Source: a virus. From it: 45,800 bases of DNA. Below, one piece after another: positions 1 through 9,074 of this stretch. The notes below the pieces were generated by a model. The model searched no databases and was not told where the DNA came from. It saw only the letters and a program-made list of their open reading frames with translations. The translations under genes were made by a program, and so were the position numbers. How positions within the stretch are numbered: position 1 is the first letter of the stretch; each line of letters opens with the position of its first letter. The stretch spans positions 1 to 45,800 of IMG/VR virus record IMGVR_UViG_3300049483_000115; one strand, 5' to 3'.

Positions 1-138
1 GTAGTAAGGCAGACGATCCGCCGCAGACGTGAGATTTTTGATGGACGATAGTTCTACGTCCGTCGAGCCCGCATCAGCATCCGTCTGGCACTCGACCCCG
101 GTCCCGGCAGCGGTACCGCCGAGCACCTGCGCGTTCGT
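1..138. repeat. terminal direct repeat, left copy
   Basis: These 138 bases recur at 45663-45800. By eye the only difference is base 12 (g here, c at 45674), so the last 126 bases are identical. The repeat lies inside one tail gene that stays in frame across the join. This indicates a circular map, with the repeat either true terminal redundancy or an assembler overlap. The mismatch changes one tail residue (Leu here, Val in the other copy). Confidence 0.9.
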
Positions 139-1164
139 GCATCCCGAGGCGAGATTCGTCACCGTGATCTGATCCGCTCCGGAGAGACTATGCCTGGTTG
201 CGTGCGCCGCCGCTGCGTAGTCTGTATTTGACACGGCAGCGGAAATAGTCGAGCCGTTCGATTTGACAATGCCGCTGATCGCCTTGACGATTGGGTCCGT
301 CTCAGCACTAAGCGCGCCCACAACGCATCCGGAGATTTCCGCGCAAGTGTCATGCGCGGCGTCGGTCTCGAGCGACGGGACCTCGGAGTCACGAGTAATC
401 GCGGATGGAACGTCAGCGTCCACGAGCGCCCGGAATGCCGGTTGCGCGGCACCTCCGCTCGTTGGCCCGGCCCAGACCTGATTCGCCGTCTGGGTCGCCT
501 TCGTGAGTGTAAGCGTTCCACTTGACGTTACCGGAGAGCCCGACACCGAAAACTCCGCCGGAGCGGACAGAGCGACGGAGGTGACAGTACCGCCGCCGCC
601 TAACAGAGTCGCGACGGTATCGCCAGCGTACCGGAATCCATCAATCTTGAATCCGGTAGGAGTCACGCACGAACCGGCGCAATTGATCTGTAAGTATCCG
701 TCCTCATAATCGAAGTACCACGTCAGAGCGTCCGTGGTGAAGATTTGCGTGTCGCTCTGATCGTATAGCTTCACCGTGTACCCGATACCATAGATTGGCG
801 GAATCCACCCACGGAGCCGCGTCCCGGTCACGCAGTCACCGCTAGACACAGCACACCATCCCTTTTTGCTTCCCACGGTTGTGTCCTGCGTCAGTGTCAG
901 ACGTTCCGCTCCGTCGCGGTCCTCGCACACTCCAGCGGAAACGCACGTTGCCGGCGTCGAGCTGATCGTCTCGGCCCATACCTGCGTTGCGTTCACAGTG
1001 AACCCGCCGCCGTCCGTCTCGCCGTAAAACTGATTCGACGACGAGCGCGGGTCTTTCCCGATGACTTTCTTGAACGCGATATCGGCTTTTTGCGCGTCCG
1101 TGAGCGCCTGCGCGTTGACGATCCCGACGCAGCACAGCGCCGCCAGAATGAGCTTCTTTACCAT
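1..1164 (-). CDS. tail fibre protein, N-terminal part (continues at 45662)
   Basis: Residues 1-388 of a protein that continues, in the same frame, from 45662 down to 44682, about 714 aa in all if the ends are joined. It starts at ATG 1164, with GGAG six bases upstream and overlapping the previous gene's stop (ATGGTAA). The N-terminus (MVKKLILAALCCVGIVNAQA) looks like a Sec signal peptide, which is odd for a virion protein. A Cys-bearing globular region follows, then Ser/Thr/Gly-rich low-complexity stretches typical of trimeric tail fibres. The role as tail fibre or receptor-binding protein is inferred from position after the tail-tip genes and from composition. No enzymatic domain was recognised. 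Confidence 0.75.
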   Translation of the reverse strand, partial: MVKKLILAALCCVGIVNAQALTDAQKADIAFKKVIGKDPRSSSNQFYGETDGGGFTVNATQVWAETISSTPATCVSAGVCEDRDGAERLTLTQDTTVGSKKGWCAVSSGDCVTGTRLRGWIPPIYGIGYTVKLYDQSDTQIFTTDALTWYFDYEDGYLQINCAGSCVTPTGFKIDGFRYAGDTVATLLGGGGTVTSVALSAPAEFSVSGSPVTSSGTLTLTKATQTANQVWAGPTSGGAAQPAFRALVDADVPSAITRDSEVPSLETDAAHDTCAEISGCVVGALSAETDPIVKAISGIVKSNGSTISAAVSNTDYAAAAHATRHSLSGADQITVTNLASGCTNAQVLGGTAAGTGVECQTDADAGSTDVELSSIKNLTSAADRLPYY

Positions 1165-4100
1165 GCCGACTCCACGATGCTCGCGATGGTCTTTGTCGAG
1201 TTTCGGAAGGTCACACGAAGAACGTACATGTACGAACTCGACGCGGTAGAAAACGTCCCGACGCTCCAGGACCATGCATTGCTCGTTTGCGATACTTTGA
1301 TCCCGTCGCCGTCAACGCCTGCGAACGTCCCGCTGTCATACGGTGTCCCGAGGTCGAGCCAGCCGGTGACCCCGCAGAGTTTCAGTTCGACGTTCACCGC
1401 TCCGGCACCTACCGCTCCTACGTCGGCGTTCACGAGGCCGGAGAGAGTGAGCGTCCCGGTCCCGTGCGGCACGCCAGCATCCTGAAAGGTCCGGTAATAG
1501 ACTTGGTTCCCGGTGAACCCGGAGTAGTTCGGTTGCCCCGTGGCCGGATGGTATCCAGAGCCGTAGTTCGTCAGCGCTGGATATTGGAGCGACCCGTTTA
1601 TCTCCTGCGCATTCCCGTTGCTTAGTGCTGTGCTGGATGTCCATTGCCCGGTCGTAGTCGGACACGTCCCGAACGATCCAGACGGTTGCCGGTACGTCTC
1701 GTCGTCGAAGTATTCCGCCTTCGCCGTTGACGTCGGATCGTAACCGTCCACGAGCCAATAGGTACTACTGGAATCCGCGCGAGTGTACGATCCAAACGGG
1801 TCATAAGGCGTTGCGCCGACGTGCGCGTTCATCGCTCGCACATTGCTCGACGATACCGAGATGACCTTATCCGTGACAGTCATGGTTTCATTGATCGCCG
1901 GAGTCGCGGAGAGTCCCGAGACGGTCGCGTCGTTCCACGGGACATTCGTGGACGAGAACCAGGACGAGGACGAGGCTCCGTCGCGTGCGGTGAGTACGAC
2001 GGGATTTGTCACGTACGTATTATCGAAACAGTCGGAGCAAACGACGCCGACCTTGAATTGCGAGCCACGGTCGTAGAACTTGACGCCGCTGATGTATTGC
2101 GTTGCGACCGCCGCGCCCTCGGCCATTGTTGGCGTGCTCACGGACGGGTTCGCTCCGGCGTCGTTGTCATAGAAGATATCGGTGGTCGTTGTGGTCTGCG
2201 TTGACGAGATGCCGTCGTGCACGATGTACGACGAGTTGTATCCCTGCGCCGTGTCTGCTCCGGAGTAGGTCGCGGTCGCGTTACCCTTTTGCCACTTCGG
2301 AAACCCGTTGTACCAGCCGACCGACGTTACCGATAGGTCGCCATTCGTCCACGGTGTTCCGCCCTGAGTTCCGGCACGGTCGCCTTCGTCGAAACTCCCG
2401 GCGAGGTCCACGGTAGCGACAAGCGATGCCGCCCCGGTGCCTACGCCTCGGTAAAGTTTCAACGCGCCTTCGTCTGCTTTGTTCCACGTCGTGGACGTGA
2501 CGGCCGTGGTAAGTGTGTACGTGTTGTCATTCGTTATCATTGTGTATTGCGACCCGGCCGGAAGTCCGGTCTTGTAATTCGTGTTACCGGCCGATGCGTA
2601 CCCGGTCACGAGCGAAGCGCCGGAAAGTGTAAGCGTCGTTGCGTTCAGCGTGAGAGCGTCAGCCGGAGCGAGATAGGCTAGCGTCTCGTTCAGGTCGTCA
2701 ATCTGATCCATCAGCTTCGTCGTACCGTTGACCCATGCAGAATTAATCCCGTCCGTCCACGAGGCATCGGTCGGCGCGCGCGCCACGAGTTGCCCCTCGT
2801 CTCGAAATTCGAGCGCGTTCGGCGTCGAGTTCACCATGACTAGTTTGTTCGCTGCTCCGGTGTAATCCGCTGGCGTGTCCGTCAGGTCAGCGAATGCCGA
2901 GACAGCCGCGCCGACGGAAATCGTGCAGTCCGTGCGACTCGATCCTGCGTTGTCTACGCAGGTCACGCTATCGCCCACGAAGTTCACGGTGTCCCGCTGC
3001 GTCAACGGTGTTCCCTCGTCCTCGATTGTCGCGTAACCTCCGGCCGCTGGCGTTTGAAAACTAGGCGCGCTCGCGCCGTTGCTCGTTAGTACCTGGCCGG
3101 TCGTCCCAGCCGAGGTAATCGCATACGCCGATCCGGTCCCGTACGCTACCCCTCCGGCCGTCGGCGTTGCGGTTGCGTTTGTGCCGCCGCGAGCGATCGG
3201 CAACGTCCCTGCAACCTCCGCTGTTGCTAGGTCTACCGCGTCCGTAGTCGTTCCGCTGCCCTTGAATATTGAAGCGGTCAGGGTGTCCGATACTTGCGCG
3301 TCAGCTAAAGGTACACTGAACGATACCGCCCCGGTAGACGCTGCAATCGTGAAGCGTACCGGCGTCCCGCCAGCCGTCATGTCCTGAATGTCGAAACCCT
3401 CGTTCGCATTAACAACCATCCGCCACGTTTGGGCCGTATCGAATCCGTCTATAAAGTCTAGAGCCGGTGAGTCGGATCCAGTCCGTTCTACTGTAGCCGT
3501 GGCCCCAGTCCCGCCAGTCTTCAACGCTCTCAAAATCGGCGAAGACGATCCATTTGATACGAGCACCTGCCCGGAAAAGGTCGTGTTTCCAGAAGTTGAC
3601 GCGACCATGATCGGCGTTGTACCGGCTGTAACGTCGTTCAGCTTCAGGAAACTTTGATCCCCAGCAAGATCCCACGACCACGGGGTTGCGGTATTGTCTT
3701 GCAGCCGGAGTGCGGCAGTGTCTCCTACGTCGCGACGAAGGATTAGGATAGGACCGGTACGCAGAGAGTCAGACGTTCTTACTACGTTTAGTTCCGAGAT
3801 CGGCGTACTGTCATTGATCCCGACCTGAGCGTCCGGAGTTGAACGCGCGGATGGTGTGATTGAAATAAGATCCTGTGCAGTGCTGTCTATATCCTGGATA
3901 CTGAACCGACTGTCATCGGCATTGATCCGGTACGATTGAGCGCTCCCGTAGTTATCCACCAGATCTATCGCTGCCCCGTTCTCATTCTCTCGCTTAAGCC
4001 GGATCATCGGTCCTTGCCAGTCGCTCGATGCCGTGCGAGTCAAATACATAGACGCCATGTCGTCGAGCATGACCCATTGGTCATTAAAATAATTGGTCGG

Positions 4101-5894
4101 ATTGCTCTCGCACGTTTCTCCGGCTGGACAGTCCGGATTCTGATCACAGGACGTGCTCGTCGTTGTTGAACACCTCCCGGCGTTCAATACCTGCGTGCGG
4201 ACGTTCCGGTAATACAGGTTGTGTAGGAAAAACTTATTCCGCGCTCCGCTTGGAATCTTGATCCCGGTGCCGCATGTGAATACGCACGTGCCGAACGCCG
4301 GGCACGCGGCATCATTCACACACGTCTGCCTCGGAGCCGTCGTACACCAGGAGCAGTCTCCGTCGTTGTTCGACACATCGAATCGAGAGTTCGTGACTGA
4401 TACTCCGTCGTGGTCCTCGTTGACGCAAGTACCGCCGACTCCGGAACACTCCGAATCGTGATCGCAGTACGTCGTGTTCGTAACATCGCCTGAACACTTC
4501 CCCCTTCGAATCTGTAGTCCGATCCCATCGGGATCAATAGACCTACCCACATGACCGAACCACTGACCGTCAATGTTTAGCGTACCGGAGTTTCCGCTCG
4601 ATCTGATTCCGAATTGAAAGTCCTCTACATGACAGCCGATTATCGTCGTCATGGTCGAAAAGGGGTAGATGTCGAAACCGACGGAGCCCAGACGACCACC
4701 GTCCGTGCCCTCACGGATCAGCTTCACATTCGTGAAGATGACATTATTGAAAACTCCGCCGCCGCTGCGCCTATCCGCCGCCCAACCGGAGCGGATGCCA
4801 GTCCTGGCACCAGCTACTACCACACTATCCAAGTGAATATTCCCACGATTGTCCGATCCGGTAGGAAACAGGTCAATCCCGACAAGCCAGCCATCGCTCC
4901 CAGGCTGAGCCTTGTGGATCATTACGTCGCGAATCGAGCCGTTGTTAACATTGTGGACCATGATCGCAGAAGCGTTGTCATCACAGGTTAAGCATGCTGT
5001 GTCGGCGGTGATCTGTAGATTGTGCAGGAACATCCCGTCAACGCCACAATTTCCGTGCTCCCGGTTTCCAATGTTTACCACTGACTTCATGCACGTCTGC
5101 GTGTACGTCCCTTGATCACATGAACCGTCGGTCGTACACGCCGCGTCATCAACACTACAATGTCCTGCCGTCATCGCGTTGGTGCTCTTGTTGATATAGA
5201 GTCCAGACATTTCGATCTTCGCGGAATTGCATGGGTAGGAGTTTTTGAAATAAATGCACCCGCCAGTGCCGGTGCAGTTTATAACGCTCTTCTTATCCTC
5301 TCCTAGGCTCCCGCCAGATCCATCTCCCGTGAGTATCACATCGTTGCCACTGATTATGATCTCGGACGATGTGGCGTACTCCCCGGCAGGAAAATGAATC
5401 CGTTTAACGTCCGCGTTATCTGTGAGCGCTGATTCCCATCCAGTCCACGGGCTTCCGGACGTTCCCGCTCCATCTGTTGCATACATATTGACTTGTGGAA
5501 CTCCATTAAGAACCTTAGCCTTCGTTTCCTCGGTCGTTTTGTTGTACGTCAGCGCCGGAGCGCCCTTCGGAGCATTAATGTCAGTGAACAGAACTTCCGT
5601 ATCATCCGCGGCAACCGAAAGCGTCACCGTGGCAACGCCTTGCCCGAAGACTGTCCATGTACCGTTTTCGCAGTACCAGATTTGCGGTGGTTCGTGAGAG
5701 AAGCACATTTGAGTAGGCTGACACGCGCCGCCACCGGGAGGGTCCGGAACGCACCGCGGCGCTCCTAGCAAATTGAACTTCTGAAACCCGCTGTACGCGC
5801 GTGCCTTGGTTCTCAAATCGTCTTCGGTGACCGGCGCGGCTGCGAGCGCCAGCCCAAAGAATAGAACCATCGCCGCGATAATCCGCTTAATCAT
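1158..5894 (-). CDS. large tail spike/fibre protein with signal peptide and beta-helix region
   Basis: 1578 aa, starting at ATG 5894 in an ATGA overlap with the upstream gene. The N-terminus (MIKRIIAAMVLFFGLALAAA) looks like a Sec signal peptide. A pectate-lyase-like right-handed beta-helix region probably lies around residues 130-520, with phrases such as HFPAGEYATSSEIIISGNDV. It is interrupted by Cys clusters with the pattern C-x-x-D-x-x-C-x-x-G-x-x-C. The centre carries repeated modules containing SxxxWRM/SYRIN-like strands, and LPIARGGTNA, a motif common in phage fibres. The C-terminal half is Thr/Ser/Gly-rich. This is probably the main host-binding spike, possibly polysaccharide-degrading; no catalytic residues were assigned. 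The combination of export signal and Cys-rich inserts is unusual for a tail protein. Confidence 0.75.
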   Translation of the reverse strand: MIKRIIAAMVLFFGLALAAAPVTEDDLRTKARAYSGFQKFNLLGAPRCVPDPPGGGACQPTQMCFSHEPPQIWYCENGTWTVFGQGVATVTLSVAADDTEVLFTDINAPKGAPALTYNKTTEETKAKVLNGVPQVNMYATDGAGTSGSPWTGWESALTDNADVKRIHFPAGEYATSSEIIISGNDVILTGDGSGGSLGEDKKSVINCTGTGGCIYFKNSYPCNSAKIEMSGLYINKSTNAMTAGHCSVDDAACTTDGSCDQGTYTQTCMKSVVNIGNREHGNCGVDGMFLHNLQITADTACLTCDDNASAIMVHNVNNGSIRDVMIHKAQPGSDGWLVGIDLFPTGSDNRGNIHLDSVVVAGARTGIRSGWAADRRSGGGVFNNVIFTNVKLIREGTDGGRLGSVGFDIYPFSTMTTIIGCHVEDFQFGIRSSGNSGTLNIDGQWFGHVGRSIDPDGIGLQIRRGKCSGDVTNTTYCDHDSECSGVGGTCVNEDHDGVSVTNSRFDVSNNDGDCSWCTTAPRQTCVNDAACPAFGTCVFTCGTGIKIPSGARNKFFLHNLYYRNVRTQVLNAGRCSTTTSTSCDQNPDCPAGETCESNPTNYFNDQWVMLDDMASMYLTRTASSDWQGPMIRLKRENENGAAIDLVDNYGSAQSYRINADDSRFSIQDIDSTAQDLISITPSARSTPDAQVGINDSTPISELNVVRTSDSLRTGPILILRRDVGDTAALRLQDNTATPWSWDLAGDQSFLKLNDVTAGTTPIMVASTSGNTTFSGQVLVSNGSSSPILRALKTGGTGATATVERTGSDSPALDFIDGFDTAQTWRMVVNANEGFDIQDMTAGGTPVRFTIAASTGAVSFSVPLADAQVSDTLTASIFKGSGTTTDAVDLATAEVAGTLPIARGGTNATATPTAGGVAYGTGSAYAITSAGTTGQVLTSNGASAPSFQTPAAGGYATIEDEGTPLTQRDTVNFVGDSVTCVDNAGSSRTDCTISVGAAVSAFADLTDTPADYTGAANKLVMVNSTPNALEFRDEGQLVARAPTDASWTDGINSAWVNGTTKLMDQIDDLNETLAYLAPADALTLNATTLTLSGASLVTGYASAGNTNYKTGLPAGSQYTMITNDNTYTLTTAVTSTTWNKADEGALKLYRGVGTGAASLVATVDLAGSFDEGDRAGTQGGTPWTNGDLSVTSVGWYNGFPKWQKGNATATYSGADTAQGYNSSYIVHDGISSTQTTTTTDIFYDNDAGANPSVSTPTMAEGAAVATQYISGVKFYDRGSQFKVGVVCSDCFDNTYVTNPVVLTARDGASSSSWFSSTNVPWNDATVSGLSATPAINETMTVTDKVISVSSSNVRAMNAHVGATPYDPFGSYTRADSSSTYWLVDGYDPTSTAKAEYFDDETYRQPSGSFGTCPTTTGQWTSSTALSNGNAQEINGSLQYPALTNYGSGYHPATGQPNYSGFTGNQVYYRTFQDAGVPHGTGTLTLSGLVNADVGAVGAGAVNVELKLCGVTGWLDLGTPYDSGTFAGVDGDGIKVSQTSNAWSWSVGTFSTASSSYMYVLRVTFRNSTKTIASIVESAW

Positions 5895-6496
5895 CGTGGG
5901 TCTGCCTGTATGAAGTGTGCCGCACCTCGGGACCGCGCAACCGTGACTGACCCGGTAGGCGCGGGAAGCAATCCCGGTGCGTTGGAAACGATCTTGAGTT
6001 GCAGATTCACCGTGACAAGCGTGGGCCCGGAGCTTATCGGGTGCATCCACAACCCGGACACCGGTACTCTCTGGTAAGCGCTACCGCTTGTTGCGGTGAA
6101 CGTTGCAAACGTGGCCGAACCTTCCGCGCCCTCGGCAGTCAGAATGGTTTGATATCCAACAATCTCTATCCTTCCGAATACCGTCTCGGTGTAGTTCCGC
6201 CCAGCGGCGCGGGTGATCCCTAGCAAGAGTTCCATGTTTAGCGTTGTGCCTTGCGAGCCACGAAGATTCGCCGGCGGTTTCAGGTACAGCGTCTCCACCG
6301 TAGTCCAGTCAACGTTATACGGCCACGTGCCGCCGGAGAGCGTTGCCGAAATGTCCGATGGAGTGTTGAACGACTGGCAGCCGCGGCGGTCCCTGGCGCG
6401 CATCTTCGTAAGCAGCGATGCCGACACCGCGGCGCGCACGTCCGGGAGCGTCAACCCAACGCCAATCTCAGTATCTGATATCGTCGGCCAAGACAC
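5891..6496 (-). CDS. tail-associated structural protein, unknown
   Basis: 201 aa. The start is probably GTG 6496, one base after the preceding stop. There is no signal peptide, and no domain was recognised. The C-terminal half is rich in alternating Thr/Val/Ala residues suggesting beta-sandwich folding (for example TLVTVNLQLKIVSN). It sits between the tail-tip gene pair and the spike gene, so a baseplate or fibre-attachment role is an inference from position. It is translationally coupled to the spike gene by an ATGA overlap. Confidence 0.6.
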   Translation of the reverse strand: MSWPTISDTEIGVGLTLPDVRAAVSASLLTKMRARDRRGCQSFNTPSDISATLSGGTWPYNVDWTTVETLYLKPPANLRGSQGTTLNMELLLGITRAAGRNYTETVFGRIEIVGYQTILTAEGAEGSATFATFTATSGSAYQRVPVSGLWMHPISSGPTLVTVNLQLKIVSNAPGLLPAPTGSVTVARSRGAAHFIQADPR

Positions 6497-6497
6497 G

Positions 6498-6968
6498 TTA
6501 GAACTCCAACAACGAAGTAAGGCGATTGACGGATTTGATATACCCAGTCCCGCCTCCAGCGATCTTTCCCTGTACCGAGAAATACAGCACGGTTCCCTTG
6601 AGCGCTCCGGCAATGTCGAGCGTGCAGGTTGTTGACGTGTAGCTCGTCGCCGTCTGCGTCGGTTCGTCCGAGTCAACGACCGAAACGAGCTTGAACGTCG
6701 CAGTTCCGGAAGTGACTTTCGCTTCGAACTCGAAAAGTAACTGCCGCTGTATCCCGTCAAAGTCCGCAAGGTCCGGAATCCAGATATACGCCTCGGCCAG
6801 TTGAACGTAAGTGGCACTTGTGAACGTAGTCTCAGGAATGTGAAAGCCCATGACCGCACGCCTCAACGCGCGATCGCACTGCCTGAAGTTTTCGAATAGG
6901 CCGGTAGTCAACGGACTGTCAATGTCCACGTCGGTATCGGCAAGGTCAACGAAGTCAGGATGAGACAT
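6498..6968 (-). CDS. tail-tip/fibre-region protein, unknown
   Basis: 156 aa, starting at ATG 6968 inside the upstream stop (TAATG). The sequence is acidic at the N-terminus (DLADTDVDIDSP), followed by beta-rich segments. It resembles the small proteins that siphophages encode between the tail hub and the fibres, but no named family was recognised. The function is unknown. Confidence 0.6.
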   Translation of the reverse strand: MSHPDFVDLADTDVDIDSPLTTGLFENFRQCDRALRRAVMGFHIPETTFTSATYVQLAEAYIWIPDLADFDGIQRQLLFEFEAKVTSGTATFKLVSVVDSDEPTQTATSYTSTTCTLDIAGALKGTVLYFSVQGKIAGGGTGYIKSVNRLTSLLEF

Positions 6969-8437
6969 TACAGCGCCCTATACCCTTGGTCGGCGTTGCT
7001 CATTGCGCCGGCATTGTCAGAGAGGAAAGCGTAACGGTCCTTGTCCGTCTGGTCCTCGGACGCATACGCAACAAGCGAATCAGGGCCGATCAATCCGTAC
7101 CTGCGGAACGACACGTCAATGAGGTCAAGCGAAATCAGGCCATTATCAAAATCCGGCGCCGTAGACAGAACGATCATGGACCGCTCAGTCACGCCCATAA
7201 CACCGTTCTGGATATCCGGGATTCGCCGATGCGTGACGCGGACGATATCGCCTTCCTCGACACGTTGCGCGGTGATATTGCACTTGATCGTCAACCGCGC
7301 CGGAGTCTTCAGGAACCGCGACCGCATCCGGCCAGCGAGCATCGTGGCAACGGTTGCGCCGTCGTAGCTAGACTTCAGCCATTGCGATTCCACGAGGTAT
7401 TCCACGGTTTCGAGTGTAGCGGTTTGATCGTCAGAGTCCTCGGCCTCTACGGCATCGTAAAGAATCGCGTTGAAGTCTCCCGGATTCGCCCATTCCATCT
7501 GACCGTTTTCGTAGTCTCCGAGGTATCGGAACTTGTTAAGGTGATTGTCAAACGCACGTTTCCATCCGGTGATTTCGACGATGTGATCCGTTTCGGTGAG
7601 CGATTGAATCGTAACCGTTGGCAATGGTGACAACAGGAACCGCAACCCTATCAGCCCTGCTCCGGACATTGCCGGCCAGCACTGGAACGTTCGAAATAGT
7701 TCTTTTTGAAGATACGTCTTCGCGTTCTCAGGACGGTTAAAGCACACGTCAACAATGGTTCCGCTGTGGTAGTTCTCACGCTCTGAAATCAGTTGGTCTA
7801 TATTTATCAGTGCCGGGTCAATCCCGAGCCCGGTCGGCGCGGTGTACGTCCCTCCGCTCACTACCAGCAGCAGCGGAAAGTCTCCGCTCGTGAGAAACGA
7901 TCCGGTAAGAATCGAGTAGTACACGTTGACAACGTTCCCGATGATCCTCGACGGAGTTTCATCGGTGGCGTTTGTCATAATCTTGGCGTCTGTGAGAAAC
8001 AGCGCATCGGCAATGACGAACCGGTATCCGGTATGGTCCTTGTTGCGTTCCACCGCGACAATGCGGCCAGCGAACACGGGAGCGTAATCCGTCTCCACCA
8101 AACCAGCGAAGCCCATGTACACGGTTGCCTTGCGATTAATCAGCGTGGTAACCGGAGCGGACGGAGCCTCGGTGGAAATCAGGAGCGTTACGGACTCATC
8201 CACGTCAAGAATCTCGATAGTGACTTCCTGCTGCGTCCTAGTACCTTCCAGGAAATCAAGCTGCACGCCGCCGCCGGTGGGAAGCCGCATGTACGCTTTC
8301 TTCGTGACGGTCGGAGACTTCACCGGATGGGTCGAGTATTCGAACGAAGTCACGCCGTCAATGCGAAGAAAGAAGATCGGCGTTTGCACCGTCGCATCGG
8401 CAGAGCTCGTCCAATTTGAATTCGGATTGTAGGTCAT
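6968..8437 (-). CDS. tail hub / tail-tip structural protein
   Basis: 489 aa, ATG 8437 in an ATGA overlap with the upstream minor tail gene. The composition is of mixed beta structure with no transmembrane segment. Stretches such as VFAGRIVAVERNKDHTGYRF and RLTIKCNITAQRVEEGDIV resemble hub domains (gp27-like beta barrels) of siphophage tail tips: an early segment reporting a position within a surface, then a barrel governing ring closure. The position, two genes after the tape measure, matches a tail hub or baseplate protein. The family assignment is an inference. Confidence 0.6.
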   Translation of the reverse strand: MTYNPNSNWTSSADATVQTPIFFLRIDGVTSFEYSTHPVKSPTVTKKAYMRLPTGGGVQLDFLEGTRTQQEVTIEILDVDESVTLLISTEAPSAPVTTLINRKATVYMGFAGLVETDYAPVFAGRIVAVERNKDHTGYRFVIADALFLTDAKIMTNATDETPSRIIGNVVNVYYSILTGSFLTSGDFPLLLVVSGGTYTAPTGLGIDPALINIDQLISERENYHSGTIVDVCFNRPENAKTYLQKELFRTFQCWPAMSGAGLIGLRFLLSPLPTVTIQSLTETDHIVEITGWKRAFDNHLNKFRYLGDYENGQMEWANPGDFNAILYDAVEAEDSDDQTATLETVEYLVESQWLKSSYDGATVATMLAGRMRSRFLKTPARLTIKCNITAQRVEEGDIVRVTHRRIPDIQNGVMGVTERSMIVLSTAPDFDNGLISLDLIDVSFRRYGLIGPDSLVAYASEDQTDKDRYAFLSDNAGAMSNADQGYRAL

Positions 8438-9072
8438 CGAACCGTCCGGAACTTCGCCTTGAAATCCCACATATCCGCGCCCTTGCCGCCTTCGCGCTCG
8501 ATAAGCGGCATACCATCATCGAGGCATACAGCCTGCGGCAAGTACCACGCATGACGAACCACCGATCCCGAGACGAACGGGCGACCGATCGAATCAAGCA
8601 GAGTTATTCCGGACGCGACCGCATTGATCTTCCTGCGGGTCCACCGTGTAGGATCGTCTGCGTCCTCGAAATACAGCCAATCATTCGCAGCCATACCAGC
8701 AGTTGACGCCACGGAGCATGACGTATCGGTATACGCCAACGCTCCGCTGAGTGTCGTTGCCGATGACTGCGCCGAATCGAGCGTGAACGCGAACACTCCA
8801 CCGGCGAGTGCGTGCTCCCACCAGCTCATCAAACCAGCGTAAAACGTGCGATATGCCGTGGACGCGGACGGACGGATACCAGGTATCTCCACGTCGTATT
8901 CTTCGAACACGTCATGGATAACCGCCGCGGATTTACCGCCCTGTGTGAACGAGAGCTTCCGGTTTCCGGACGGCCCGCCGGCCCACTTCGATACCTGGCG
9001 CGCGATGCCAGCGAACGACACCGTGATAGATGTTCCGCCGCGTGGCGTGAAAACGAATTGAGGATAACCCAT
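8434..9072 (-). CDS. minor tail protein (distal tail region)
   Basis: 212 aa, starting at ATG 9072 two bases after the tape measure stop. The middle contains LSGALAYTDTSCSVASTAG followed by WLYFEDADDPTRWTRRKINA, which looks like the beta-rich insert found in distal tail proteins of siphophages with long tails. The gene immediately downstream of the tape measure is usually the distal tail protein that makes the first ring of the tail tip, and that is the likely role here. Confidence 0.6.
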   Translation of the reverse strand: MGYPQFVFTPRGGTSITVSFAGIARQVSKWAGGPSGNRKLSFTQGGKSAAVIHDVFEEYDVEIPGIRPSASTAYRTFYAGLMSWWEHALAGGVFAFTLDSAQSSATTLSGALAYTDTSCSVASTAGMAANDWLYFEDADDPTRWTRRKINAVASGITLLDSIGRPFVSGSVVRHAWYLPQAVCLDDGMPLIEREGGKGADMWDFKAKFRTVR

Positions 9073-9074
9073 CG

